Below are positions 45,033 through 56,092 of a DNA stretch of 64,000 nt, in pieces; position 1 is the first letter of the stretch, and every line of letters begins with the position of its first letter. Position numbers and translations under genes: made by a program. The notes beneath the pieces are model-generated. The model was not told the origin of the DNA. It saw only the letters and a list, made by a program, of their open reading frames with translations, and did no database searches. The DNA lies in NCBI GenBank assembly GCA_020796225.1, contig CM036762.1, positions 14,000,414 to 14,064,413 of the forward strand, given 5' to 3'. This DNA is from Arion vulgaris. Lineage: Eukaryota > Mollusca > Gastropoda > Stylommatophora > Arionidae.

Positions 45033-45250
45033 CAAAATCGCATATCAGTGATTGTAGAAATCACAATCTTCATTGACAAGTTTCAGTGATTGTAGAAATT
45101 GCAATCTTCATTGACAAGTTTCAATCATTGTATAAATTGCAATCTTCATTGACAAGTATCTTTGATTGTATAAATTGCAATCTTCATTGACAAGTATCAG
45201 TGATTGTAGAAATTGCAATCTTCATTGACAAGTATAAGTGATTTTTGATA
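45033..45250. repeat. 38-bp minisatellite
   Basis: About five units of a TCAGTGATTGTAGAAATTGC / AATCTTCATTGACAAG repeat. The unit is closely related to the 39-bp array starting at 45610. Confidence 0.9.
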
Positions 45251-45289
45251 ACTTGTCTGCAAATGATCTTACATGTTTCTGGCCAAATA

Positions 45290-45590
45290 CTATCTCTAAC
45301 CAAGAACTGCGGGACGCAGTGTCAACAAGAGAATATGAGCACAATCATCCCAAAAGAGATGTTGAAGATGGAACGAACATGTGATACTCATGGAGACTAA
45401 CTCTGTCATAAAAACTGTACTGAGATGGGCAACAGAGAGTAAATGAAAACGTGGAAGACTCAAAACGAGCTGGAGGAGAACAGTAGAATAAGAACTGAAA
45501 GAAATTAATCACAGCTGGAAAACAATATAGAGGACGGCCAAGAATAGTGAAGAATGCTCTGTATTTGTTGCTGCGCTAAGGAAGTTTTAG
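45290..45590 (+). repeat. LINE C-terminal fragment between two minisatellite arrays
   Basis: Reads, with breaks, a GRLKTSWRRTVE-like and KEINHSWKTI-like C-terminal motif. Confidence 0.55.
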
Positions 45591-45609
45591 CCTAGAGAGA
45601 AAGTGACTG

Positions 45610-46015
45610 TGGTAACCTCAATCTTCATTGTCAAGTTTGAGTATAATTCATTGACAAAGTATTAGTGATTGCAATAATTTCAATCTTCATTGACAAAGTA
45701 TTAGTGATTGCAATAATTTCAATCTTTATTGACAAAGTATCAGTGATTGTGATAATTTCAATCTTTATTGACAAAGTTTCAGTGAGTGTGATAATTTCAA
45801 TCTTCATTGACAAAGTATCAGTGAGTGTGATAATTTCAATCTTCATTGACAAAGTATTAGTGATTGCGATAATTTCAATCTTCATTGAAAAAGTTTCAGT
45901 GATTGAGATAATTTTAATAATTCATTGACAAAGTATCGGTGATTGGGATAATTTCAATCTTTATTGACAAAGTATTAGTGATTGTGAAAATCTGAGTAAT
46001 TGATTGAGAAAGTAT
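45610..46015. repeat. 39-bp minisatellite
   Basis: About ten units of AGTGATTGCAATAATTTCAA / TCTTCATTGACAAAGTATT. The period is a multiple of three, which creates open frames on both strands (84 and 87 codons) that are not genes. Confidence 0.93.
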
Positions 46016-46087
46016 TATTATCTTCTAGTGTACATTATGTGTCAATGTATCACAGAGTAGTAGAGTTTCTAACCTTCATATTACATA

Positions 46088-46230
46088 CTCTCTGAAGGTC
46101 TCTGTGGCACAGAGGTTAGGTGTTCTTCTCTCATGCGAAAGGTACCAGGTTTGCTCCCTCGTGGAGCCATCTTCATATTTTTCCAGAGATCCCTGATCTC
46201 AGTGTAGGTGAGATCGAGTTCCTAGGAACT
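46088..46230 (+). repeat. SINE-8 with tRNA-like head
   Basis: TCTGTGGCACAGAGGTTAGG (A-box area) and ACCAGGTTTGCTCCC (B-box area) precede TTTTTCCAGAGATC and GTAGGTGAGATCGAGTTCC. Confidence 0.7.
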
Positions 46231-46340
46231 AGAGCCAATGGAAGACCAAAAAAAAAGATGGATAGACAATGTCAAGACCACACTAAATAAACACGGATAC
46301 AACACAACAAGGGTGACTCATCTGGCCCTGGAAATAGTGT
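46227..46340 (+). repeat. LINE C-terminal fragment
   Basis: Reads NGRPKKRWIDNVKTTLNKHG-like sequence. Confidence 0.5.
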
Positions 46341-46344
46341 CTTA

Positions 46345-46930
46345 TGTCGCCTTTGAGATCCACCTTTTTCGTGGTCAGTCTTTTGCTTTGTATTCATTGT
46401 ATCGGAGTAACATTGGTCTTTGAGGTGCACTGTCTGTTGGTAATCTGCTTACATGACCGAACCACTTACTTTGTTGTTTCTTGATGAAGTCTAGTACTGA
46501 TGTTGTACCCACTTTTTCCTGATGTCTTCATTTCTCAACTGGTCTCTTGTTACTCCCAGAATTCTGCGTAGACACTTCATCTTCTTCTTTGCGTTCGTTC
46601 TTTACGACCAATTTTAACCACTCTTTGTGATATGTTTGATCTTTGCCAAGAACGTGTATATATTGCACATTGGTTTGAAAGGCCACTAAACGCATAGACT
46701 TCTACGCGTTTAGGACATGTGCATCCGATTTCAGCCAAACCTCCTTAGTCGCCTCTTACGACATGCGTGGCAGGTAACAGTGGTTCTATTCTTTACACCC
46801 CAAATTCTTTACACCCCCGTAACCACTCAGGCGACACTTCATCTCTGTCTTGACTAGTTTACTTCTATCATTTGATGTCAGCGTCCATGTTTGGCTCTGA
46901 TAGCATAATGTGCGGAGAAAGATTATGTTG
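46345..46930 (-). repeat. LINE-4 C-terminal fragment, interrupted by SINE-2
   Basis: Minus-strand reading WFGHVSRLPTDSAPQ and LRNEDIRKK-like blocks, parallel to 51.85 and 53.2 kb. SINE-2 splits it at 46582-46832. Confidence 0.65.
46582..46832 (-). mobile_element. SINE-2 copy with 11-bp TSD
   Basis: GACACTTCATC lies at 46571-46581 and 46833-46843. Full length, reverse. Confidence 0.94.
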
Positions 46931-46956
46931 ACAGACAGACAGCGTAGATTGACAGT

Positions 46957-47102
46957 GAACAAGTATTAGGGGCTTCTGGAAAAAAACACATTACCAAACA
47001 CAGGATTCGAACCACAAACTCTTATTTATTAAGGCAACAGTTACCAAGCCCTACAGACTAGCTCTTTTAAGAACACTAGCAGTTTAGAGAACTAGCTTGG
47101 TT
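46957..47102 (-). repeat. SINE-10 (tRNA-like), left copy of an inverted pair
   Basis: On the minus strand it reads TAGGGCTTGGTAACTG and GTGGTTCGAATCC, then TAATACTTGTTCACTGTC. The complement recurs at 47325-47562. Confidence 0.65.
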
Positions 47103-47110
47103 GTGTTCTT

Positions 47111-47324
47111 TTTTTTTTTTTGCTATCCAGAAGCACTTGAGCTTCCAGCTCTTCAGCTCGGTGCCATGGACATCGTAACCCTTCCGTTTGGTGCCATGAA
47201 CACCACAAATCTGGAGAACCTGGGGCTTTTTTCCTGGCCTTCGGAATTGAACCACACTCACAGGGGGTGGGGCCTTGTCACCCGTCGTCTAGCGCGCATT
47301 GAATATGCTGGGCTGGCAGATGAT
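47111..47324 (-). mobile_element. SINE-5 copy, 8-bp TSD
   Basis: GTGTTCTT lies at 47103-47110 and 47325-47332. Poly-T tail side, then the SINE-5 body (CACTTGAGCTTCCAGCTCTT) and the degenerate tRNA head. Confidence 0.88.
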
Positions 47325-47562
47325 GTGTTCTTAAAAGTGCTTGTCTGTAGGGCTAGGCAATGGGTGCCGTAAGAAACGCTTGTCTGTAGGGCTAGGCAAT
47401 GGGTGCCGTAAGAAACGCTTGTCTGTAGGGCTAGGCAATGGGTGCCGTAAGCTTGTCTGTAGGGCTAGGCAATGGGTGCCGTAATAAATAAGGTTTCTGG
47501 TTCAAATCCGATGTTTGGTAATTTTTTTTCCGAAAGCCTCTAATACTTGTTCACTGTCTATT
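47325..47562 (+). repeat. SINE-10, right copy with head tandemly repeated
   Basis: GCTTGTCTGTAGGGCTAGGC / AATGGGTGCCGTAAGAAAC (39 bases) is repeated about four times at 47339-47485. One complete tRNA-like unit with the B box GGTTCAAATCC follows. Confidence 0.75.
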
Positions 47563-47750
47563 TATTGATTATATTTATTGATTATATTTATTGATTATAT
47601 TTATTGATTATATTTATTGATTATATTTATTGATTATATTTATTGGTTATACTTATTGGTTATATTTATTGGTTATATTTATTGATTATATTTATTGATT
47701 ATATTTATTGATTATATTTATTGATTATATTTATTGATTATATTTATTGG
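47553..47750. repeat. 13-bp tandem array (TTTATTGATTATA)n
   Basis: About fifteen units, a few with GG for GA. Confidence 0.95.
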
Positions 47751-48029
47751 CTTCGGAGCTTCCCATGGGGCTCTTGAAACTCTTTATTCTCTTCGTAGAA
47801 ATTAGATCTGCGTTGTAGTGCTAATATTATGCTGTAAGTAAACTGTGCGTTATACAATGACATGGTTTTGTAAGAATAATTTGTACTTGCATAGAGTAAG
47901 TAAGTAAAGAACCTGTTTTAATACCCTGAGGCATATCGGGGAATACAGTGTTAGGCTGATGTTTTTATCTGAGCAATGCTTCACAATTATTCCTCTTTGT
48001 TCACTCTACATCAACCATTTGTTTAACCA

Positions 48030-48670
48030 GTCTTTGTGATCTGTGTGTGTTTAATATGTGAAACTTGGATGGTGTATCAGTGACACGCAAGGAAGCTAAA
48101 CCACTTTCACACAGTCTTCCTCAGAAAAATAATGAACATCAAATGGCAGAATATGATCCCAGACACCGAGGTCCTAAAGAGAGATGCTCTTCCCAGCATC
48201 TATACAATCTTGATGCAGTCCCAGACGCAATGGGCAGGACATGTGGCTCGAATGCCGGATTGCAGTATACTCAAAAGACTCTTAGCTGCGTAGCGGTAAA
48301 TGCTCCCATGTTGGGGAAAAAAGCGATTCAAAGACACACTCAAGATCATGATGAAATCCTTTAATATATATGTCGATAACTGGGAGAATGTTGCTCAAGA
48401 CAGATCAGTCTGGCGCACACTTCTTCGACACTGTTCTTCGGCCTGCGAGGCAGATAGAACCACATAGATGGACAGAAACGTCAGACTAGAAAGGCAGTAA
48501 AACTCCCCACAAGTGCAAACATTCCTTGCCCACATTGCAAAAGAACATTTCAAACCTGTATTGGGCTCACTAGTCTTCTACACACACAAACAGACAAACA
48601 TAATGCAACTACATTCTCTTGGTTGAAAAATGGTGGTCGTCATCCCCCATGATGGACGAGCATCATCATC
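48030..48670 (+). repeat. LINE-3 C-terminal copy
   Basis: Reads TRKEAKPLSHSL, WAGHVARMPD-like and CPHCKRTFQT-like (finger) segments in different frames. It ends in the tail ATGGACGAGCATCATCATCG. Confidence 0.65.
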
Positions 48671-48679
48671 GTGTATTTG

Positions 48680-49320
48680 ACGCCTACAGACTCATAGGCC
48701 ATCACATTTGTTCTCTGTATGCTTTTATATTCGGGTTCACCTCCTAAGTCGTGGGTTAAAGAAAAAAAACAGGACCCTGGGAAGTCCATCCCTAGAAATA
48801 CAATATATGTTGTGAAAAACATATTACAAAGCGCATAAGTATGTTGTGAGAGATCTTAATTTCTTGGACATATGCAAGCAATCTGTATTTTAAAAAAAAC
48901 GTAGGAACATATTCCTCATGCAGAATGGTCTTCTTATAGGACAAGAAATCAACGTCTGAAAGTACACACAGAAGAGAAATAAGAAACTTAAGAGAAATGA
49001 TCAATTTATTGACAGAAATGTATCGTTTGAAAAAAAATCAACATTTACTTTTGTCCTGTGATAAATACAGCGGAAACTCGAGATCTTAACGTGAAAGCAA
49101 ATGTTTGTTGACAAAATATTCAACATCTCCACTACACCTGGATGGGTTTATAAATAAACAAACAAGTGTGTATGGAAGGAACACTAAATATGAACTGACA
49201 GAAACTCTACTGACTTGAGACACTATAACCTCAAGCCCACCTAGTTTTCTTTATATTTGCTGTATTGAAAATGTTGCTATCACATTTAATTTATATCGTT
49301 CTGTAGAAATGCCTAGGATG
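48680..49320. other. AT-rich DNA, no recognised feature
   Basis: No exon, RNA or repeat family recognised. Confidence 0.4.
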
Positions 49321-49321
49321 T

Positions 49322-49570
49322 TATATATGATGGCGGTGGCTCTTTGTAGCTACGTAGCCGTTGTCTAGCGTTCCGAGCGTCGCGGGTTCAAATCCGGACG
49401 ATGCCGTTCTGTTCACGAGTGCATTTTTTCAGAGATCCATACGATTGTTGCCGGAGCTGCGGTGTTCGTGATTTGTGCAATACTCTTCGCAGGTGACTGC
49501 CATTTTCTTTGGAGAGGGACCGAGCCATGTGGTTAACACCCTGTGCAATGAAGTCAATTCTTCGGCTTTA
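49322..49570 (+). repeat. SINE-3 copy
   Basis: TAGCCGTTGTCTAGC and GCGGGTTCAAATCCGG (B box), then the GTTCTGTTCACGAGTGCA body. Confidence 0.85.
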
Positions 49571-49639
49571 GTCCCATTACACATGACGGGGATGGGGGGT
49601 TCTTTGGTGTTGGGTTCGTGGGTATATTTAACCTTTCCC

Positions 49640-49755
49640 TCTGCTATCACTGATCTCAATGTAGGTGAGATTGAGTTCCTAGTCCTATCGGAAGCGGACA
49701 ATAAACTGTTGGTTCCATGTTCATGTTGTGGCACATAAAAGGACCAGTGGCAGTA
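49640..49755 (+). repeat. SINE-8 fragment
   Basis: GATCTCAATGTAGGTGAGAT, TTCCTAGTCCTATCGGAAG and GTGGCACATAAAAGGACC. Confidence 0.65.
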
Positions 49756-49759
49756 TAAA

Positions 49760-50770
49760 AAGAGAGTATGAAAGAATATCGCAATATGGATAACAAAATA
49801 TTTATCTTCTTCTCTCTTTCATCATTTACTTCTTTATAGAAGTGTGTGTGGGGGAAGGAGGAGGAGAGGAGGGGTGCTGTGATCTTGTGTGTGCTTGTTC
49901 TAATGCATTTTGTAAGCTGTTGCTGTTATTCAATTTCTTAAGGCTGTTCTTGATGCCGTCGCTCCATCTTTTGCGTTTTCTTCTCTTGCTCTGTACTTGT
50001 TACACTTTTGACTGTCTCTTGCCTAAATTAAGCCAACAACTCGTTTTTGCTCGATTTGCAAAGCGAACCATTTACACACTGCACTTATTCCGTGCTACAC
50101 GAAACAGTGATACAGAAAAAATAAATTAAAAAATAAATCTGTTATTCTTGAAAGTAACAGACACTATATTTATTTATATTGAAAGATTCACACGAAATGT
50201 ATTTTAGACTCAAGTTTGCTTATTGAACTAACAGAAAACACATTTTTTACTGTCATATCTAGTGAGTAAAATATCAAGAAAAATGGAGTCTCAAAAGAGT
50301 AGAAATCTGAAACAGATGTCAGGCATACTTTAAGAACTGATCAGAAACACATAACTACTCGTATTTGTTTTTTTAAAAAAAACAGCACATAAAGATAATT
50401 TAAAAAAAACCGTTCGTAACAGAAAAAAATGTTTGAGAGGGGTGTTATTTTAATAGAATATAGTACGCACTGAGGTAACCTTTAGTTGCTATGCCCCTTT
50501 CAACAAGCTGGACGTCTTAATATCAGAACACTTATATGGACGATCCTGCGATTATTTAATCAAAATCGACTGTGTCAGGTAAGAAACACCCGAACTACTT
50601 TTAAGGCCATATTGTTGATTGTACATTTGAGGATCATCTACATCGGACATATGACATGTCCATAATTGCTTCGATCTCCCATTAAACATGTATTTCAGTG
50701 TGTTTAGACTAACAACTCTCGTTCTGTGTTGGTTGATGTATCTACTAGGGTTTCTCTCATGGTTTTATAT
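49760..50770. other. AT-rich DNA, no recognised feature
   Basis: No conserved exon or repeat family recognised. Confidence 0.4.
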
Positions 50771-50781
50771 ATATATATATA

Positions 50782-50948
50782 CAGTGGCGGCTCGTGGTCA
50801 TTTTTTCTTGGTGGGGCCAGACACAAATTTTCGGAAAAATCATGTTTTTTTTTAGCATTTACTATTATTTGTCTATTCCGGGAAGTTATTACCCCTTTCA
50901 GTTTTTGGTGGGCCGGGCCCACTGGCCCTTAATAACGAGCCGCCCCTG
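50782..50948. mobile_element. hAT-type miniature element, 167 bp
   Basis: Termini CAGTGGCGGCTCGTGGTC and ACGAGCCGCCCCTG are inverted repeats. The 8-bp TSD is TATATATA (50774-50781, 50949-50956), in a TA tract. A second copy lies at 53937. Confidence 0.92.
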
Positions 50949-50999
50949 TATATATATATATATGTCATCATTCAATTGGTTGTTAGGATGTACTTTTCC

Positions 51000-51690
51000 A
51001 CCATAACTGTCCATCGGGATTTCTCTCTCTCTCTCATAGGTCAGATGTTCCCCCTCTGCAGCCGTCATATTCAAATCATCAGTTACATCTTGAATCCACC
51101 GTCTCCGTGGTCTTCCTCTTCTTCTCTTTTCCGGGATACCTCATTCCATAATGGTCTACTCCAACCCTTCATGTCTTTTTATATGTCCAAAATACTTTCA
51201 TTTTCTCATTCTTATTTGTAGAAGTCTTTCTTTTGTCCTTCTCAGATGTTTTGCCACTAGGCGTAGCAGGTTTAACTGATGATCGGTTTCAGAGATAATG
51301 CACGCTCGGTCGCTTGATATGGTGTGGTATTGTGGAGTTTTAAGATGTCTGTAACTCCATCAACCCATATTTTCTTGTTCTGCCCCTTCCTCTTGATGAT
51401 TCCATTTTCAGGTTGTACGCTCTTGCAACTGGTATATTCGGGTTCATTCTGACCAAGTGGCCAAAATTTGTAGAAGTAACCAGTTTTAATTGATTTTGAA
51501 TTGAAAACACTTTTAAATTGATTGTGAGTTCTTTCTGGATATATCTACTTGTTATCTTCTCTGTCCAGGATACATGAATTACTCTTCTGTAATACTTATA
51601 TTCAAAAAGCACATATATATTTTCCCACTGCCTTGCTAATTGTCTATGCTTCACGTCAATACGTTGCAACTGGGAGTATGCATGCTCTTA
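51000..51690 (-). repeat. LINE C-terminal fragments
   Basis: Minus strand 51669-51340 reads SWTEKITSRYIQKEL, FGHLVRMNPNIPVARAYNL and SSRGRGRTRKYG. 51190-51010 parallels the fragment at 11.7-12.1 kb and provides the empty site for its hAT insertion. Confidence 0.7.
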
Positions 51691-51849
51691 GTATTCTGAA
51701 CTTTGTTTTCTTATCAGTTCCTTTCCATACTGTTTTTGTTTGTTTAATTGTGTGTAAAGCCATGTTTTTTTTTTTTTCTCCAATCTTATTTTGTCTCACA
51801 GTGTCAGGATAAGAAGACATTTATAGAACGGACTTTTGTGCGCGCTTCA

Positions 51850-52200
51850 TAAACTTTCGTTGCCTCTGTTATCTCGGATGTCCACCCTTTTGCGTGGCCT
51901 TTTATTTTGTATTCACTGTATCAGAGTAACATTGCTCTTTGAGGTGCACTGTTTATTGGTAATCTGCTTATGTGGAAGAACCATTTAATTTGTTGTTTCT
52001 TGCTAAAGTTCAGTACTGATGTTGTACCCACTTTCTTCCTGATGTCTTCATTTCTCAACCGGTCTCTTCTTGTTACTCACAGCATTCTGTGTAGACACTT
52101 CATTTCTGTCGTGATTAGTTTTCTTCTATCATTTGTCCAAGTTTGGCACTGATATCATAATGTTTGGAGAAAGATTTTGTTGTACAATGCTCTTTTAGTG
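51850..52200 (-). repeat. LINE-4 C-terminal fragment
   Basis: Minus strand reads LRNEDIRKKVGTTSVL, HISRLPINSAPQRAMLLRYS and a WTSEITEATK-like end. Confidence 0.7.
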
Positions 52201-52387
52201 TTCATGGTGACTTATTTGCATTTTAAAATTCATACCATTTGTCATGTTTTTTAAAATTTTCTTTGCTGCATCTCTTATACAAATTTCTTTCTATTTATTG
52301 GTTATTGGTCACTTAACTGACGTAACTAACTCCGGCAGACCCTAATTAGGGCTCAGCTCTCGAACATATATCGAGTTCATACTCTCT

Positions 52388-52645
52388 TCTTCTTCTTTGC
52401 GTTCATTCTTTACGACCAATGGTAATCACTCTTTTGTGATAAGGTTTATCTTTTGCCACGAACGTGTTCAGTTCACATTGGTTTAAGTAGTCCCCTCAAA
52501 CCATGAGAATTTCTTTACATGTTTAGGACATGCGCATCAGATTTCAGCCAAACCTCCTTAATCGCCCTCTTACACATGTTGGCAGTAGCAGTGGTTCTAT
52601 TCTCTGACACCCCAAATTAGAGTCTCCCGTAACCACTCGACGAGT
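52388..52645 (-). repeat. SINE-2 copy
   Basis: TTCTTCTTCTTTGCGTTC tail side to CCCGTAACCACTCGACG head side. No convincing TSD. Confidence 0.8.
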
Positions 52646-52794
52646 ATACATACTGATGATTCCCGTAGCTCGCTGGTTAAACACACTTCTCACCCTGCCC
52701 CTCAGGCATCCAGTTCTACTTGTACAAAAGGTAACTCAAAACTGCTTAAATCGATGGATCGATACAACATCTATTTTAGTGTCTTAATCCAACA

Positions 52795-53030
52795 GGAGGT
52801 GGCGTCTGTGGCTTAGGGGATAGTGACTCGGTCTATTAACCCCGATGTTCTGAGTTTGAATCACGCTGCGGACAGTTTGGTTGCAAATTATTTCGCGTGG
52901 ATTTTTACAAAAGGACGATGGCACCACCTGTTCAGAAAGCAACGGCAAACTACTGAACGTAATAATGCCTAGAAAAATACAAACAGCGTTAAAAAGCTGG
53001 GGTTGATTCGTAAAGTCCTGTAATGCAATT
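52795..53030 (+). repeat. SINE-9 (single copy seen), tRNA-like head
   Basis: TCTGTGGCTTAGGGGATAGTG (A-box area) and TTCTGAGTTTGAATCAC (B-box area), then an unrelated body to about AATGCAATTA. No second copy occurs in the window. Confidence 0.5.
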
Positions 53031-53159
53031 AACTTTTTAAAAAATTCAACAGGCAGTCGCGAAGTGATCGAAGAACAGTGCTCATTTTACAGTTAGCAGT
53101 GAATCGAGATATACAAAACTGTTCATACTCATATATATATATATAAATGTAGGTACAAT

Positions 53160-53560
53160 GTATTATGACAGTTACGTTGTTGTAGCCAATGTCTAGTCAC
53201 GACAGAGATGAAGTGTCTACGAAGAATGCTAGGAGTAACAAGAAGAGACCGGTTGAGAAATGAAGACATCCGGAAAAATATGGGTACAACATCAGTACTA
53301 AACTTCATCAAGAAACTTAAATGATTCGACCACATAAGCAGATTACCAACAGACAGTGCACCTCAAAAAGCAATGTTACTCCGATACAATGGATACAAAA
53401 CAAAAGGCCTGCCACGCAGAAGGTGGATCTCAGAGATGACAAAGACGACGAAGGACACTATTTATGAAGCACACACAAGGGTACGTTCTAGAAATCTCTT
53501 CTTATCCTGACGCTGAAAGGCAAAACATGATTGGAGAAAATGAAAGAAAGAAAATTGTGT
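53160..53560 (+). repeat. LINE-4 C-terminal fragment
   Basis: Reads RRMLGVTRRDRLRNEDIRK, LPTDSAPQKAMLLRYNGY and GLPRRRWISEMTKTTK-like blocks with shifts. Confidence 0.7.
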
Positions 53561-53936
53561 AAAGGACATGCTGCATGAAAAAAAACCCCACAAAACCGAT
53601 TTACTGACAAACATATAAATGTCTAGATTAGATAATGTTGTTCACGTTGCTGTTGTTGATTGCTATAGTTGCAGATATGTTGTCCTCACTGTCGCAGTCA
53701 ATGCCAAGTTTTGCTCATTTTATCTTGTAAATCTAAAGTTTATTTTCGTCTTGTCTGACATTTCTTTGCTGGAAGATAAATAGTAATCAGAATATAGCTG
53801 ATATTGAATAATGAATATTCGACTATAGCATGAAGCAACGAGCATTAGCTTGATAGAAAGTAATGAGCATTTAGTTGATTCGGAAAAGTAAGTATTAGGT
53901 TGATATGATATAATGAGCATTAGGTTGATATGAGAT

Positions 53937-54101
53937 CAGTGGCGGCTCGTGGTCATTTTTCTTGGTTGTGTCAGACACAAATTTTCGGAAAAATCATGAT
54001 TTTTGGAGTATTTACTATTATTTGTCTAATCCGGGAAGTTACCCCCTTTCGATTTTTGGTGGGGCCGGACCCCACAAGCCCTTAATGACGAGCCGCCCCT
54101 G
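53937..54101. mobile_element. hAT-type miniature element, 165 bp
   Basis: Same family as 50782-50948. TSD TATGAGAT lies at 53929-53936 and 54102-54109. Confidence 0.93.
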
Positions 54102-54153
54102 TATGAGATAATGACCATTAGGTTGATATGAAATAATGAGTATTAGGTTGATA

Positions 54154-54423
54154 ACTTCTTCTTCTTCTTCGAGCGCTTCATATCGACCACTTGTTAAAGC
54201 ACTTTCTGTGATCTGTATGTGATCTGAGCCGAAGAGAGAGAGAGTTACGTTGTGCCAGTTATGCGCCTGCAAGTAGGTCAATACATCCAATTTATGCGAT
54301 GATTTTTATTCACTAGGGTAGCTTCCCTAGTCCTCTACCTCAGTCGCCTCTTACGACATGCCTTGTAGATTGCGGTGTTACCATTCTTTTCTTACCTTGC
54401 CAGCCTCGTCAACACACGGGCGT
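54154..54423 (-). mobile_element. SINE-1 copy with 11-bp TSD
   Basis: TTAGGTTGATA (a minisatellite sequence) lies at 54143-54153 and 54424-54434. Because the target is repetitive, the TSD is weaker proof here. Confidence 0.85.
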
Positions 54424-54616
54424 TTAGGTTGATACGAAATAATGAGTATTAGGTTGATTATAAAATAATGAGTAGTAGGTTGATTTAAATAATGAGTATT
54501 AGGTTGATTATAAAATAATGAGTAGTAGGTTGATACGAAATATGAGTATTAGGTTGATTATAAAATCATGAGTAGTAGGTTGATTTGAAATAATGAGTAT
54601 TAATGAGTATATAATC

Positions 54617-54830
54617 ATGGGGGTCTGTGGCTAAGTGGTTAAGCCCTTTGTCTTGCCAGTCGAAGGTCGTGCGTTCGAATCTGGACCGCGTCGTTCTGTT
54701 CACGAGTGCAGCATTTTCCCAGAGACTCTTAGGATTGTTGCAGGAGCTTTGTGCAATACTATCGGCAGGTGACGTACCATTTCTGCGGAGAGGGGCCGAG
54801 CCATTTGGGGTAAATATGTGCTATGAAGTC
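54617..54830 (+). mobile_element. SINE-3 copy, best tRNA-like head
   Basis: TGTGGCTAAGTGGTTAAGCC (A box) and GCGTTCGAATCTGG (B box) stand at tRNA spacing. The body ends at AATCCTTCGGCTTTT, where a SINE-5 is inserted. Confidence 0.9.
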
Positions 54831-54843
54831 AATCCTTCGGCTT

Positions 54844-55060
54844 TTTTTTTTTTTTTTAATCGATCCAGAAGCACTTGAGCTTTTTTTTTAGCTCTTCGGC
54901 TCGGTGCCATGGACATCGTAACCCTTCGGTTCGGTTCCACGAACACCGTGAATCTGGGGAACCTGTGGCTTTTTTGCCAGCCCGCGGAATTGAACCCGCA
55001 CACACAAAGAGCTAGTCACCCACAGTCCAACGCGCTACGAACACGCTGGGCAGGCGGGCA
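54844..55060 (-). mobile_element. SINE-5 copy with 13-bp TSD
   Basis: AATCCTTCGGCTT (54831-54843) and AATCCTTCGACTT (55061-55073). It is inserted at the 3' end of the SINE-3. Confidence 0.9.
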
Positions 55061-55442
55061 AATCCTTCGACTTAAAAACCCTTTAAAACCCTTTAATGAG
55101 TATTAGAATGATATGAAATAATTTACATTAATGATATGGACATTATTCTACTCTGGAGGGGGACATTATATTTTGCGAACCCAACCGAGTACTTTTGGAA
55201 CGAGAAGATAACACGTAACCTCTACGCCACAGAGAAACGACATTAGGACAAAAAGTATGGCAGAAATTCATCAACACCTGGCACATCTATTTATAATTTC
55301 CAAAGCATGTAATGAAGGCACAAACTCGCTGCAGATTGTCGCATGAAACGTGAAATGGTTATTCGTTTTGATCGTTCTTTTGCGGAGGCGTTAAAATAAT
55401 TAACTTAACAAAATATTGCACCTGACCTAAATGTGGTTAGAA

Positions 55443-56084
55443 CAGGGGTTCTCAAACTTGTTTGAAGTTGTGGCACACTTGAAGTTCTATACAAAATCGT
55501 AGTCACACTATACACAACAAACTGAATAAATAACATGCAAAAAAGCAAAGAAATACATAAATAATAGAAAACTGTTATGTACCTTTATTCATCATTTATT
55601 TTTCTTCTTCTGCGTTAGCCCGCTATGAATTCAGGCGTAGTCATGGCACCTGGTGTGTTTTTGCGTGAAGACCTGCTTACCGTTTTATTGATTTCCTCGC
55701 CATACAGGCGGGGCCTCCCCGACTTCAGAGATAATTCATAATTTAATTTCTGCCTATGAGAAGCATGGGTATAATGTGTTAACACGTCTTTAGTCCAAAG
55801 AGAAGAGATAATAATAGACGAGTAAACGTGTCTTTAGCAGTGACGGGAAGAACGACTAAACACGGCTTTAGCAGCTATAACAGATTAAAAAGTAAATTAT
55901 TCCTTCAAAAACGTATGAAAAAAGTCAGAATTTCCGCTATTTGCTAATAATTGTTTCGGGGGCACCCTGGTGCTCGCTGCGCACCGGTTTGTCGATCCCC
56001 GATTTTGGATATCCTAGGCAGGGTGTACTTAGGAATGTCACCGGGCACAGTAGTGCGCCTGGGCACACCCTTTGAGAACCACTG
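55443..56084. mobile_element. hAT element with Charlie-like termini
   Basis: Starts CAGGGGTTCTCAAAC and ends TTTGAGAACCACTG. TSD is GGTTAGAA (55435-55442) and GGTTAGAG (56085-56092). No transposase is encoded. A SINE-7 sits inside. Confidence 0.88.
55603..55735 (-). repeat. SINE-7 copy nested in the hAT element
   Basis: CTATGAATTCAGGCGTAGTCA, TTTTTGCGTGAAGACC, CGCCATACAGGCGGGG and GACTTCAGAGA blocks. Confidence 0.75.
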
Positions 56085-56092
56085 GGTTAGAG

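Larger units (their letters stand above)
53880..55130. repeat. 25-bp minisatellite carrying four transposon insertions
   Basis: Units of TAATGAGTATTAGGTTGATA plus AGAAA-like bases occur at 53880-53936, 54102-54153, 54424-54616 and about 55085-55130. The intervening elements are annotated separately. Confidence 0.88.

Noticed and set aside
45631..45928. 84- and 87-codon open frames on both strands
   Set aside because: They are produced by a 39-bp minisatellite whose period is a multiple of three.
54617..54690. Possible functional tRNA gene
   Set aside because: The A and B boxes are good, but the sequence continues into a SINE body shared with other copies and the acceptor stem does not close.
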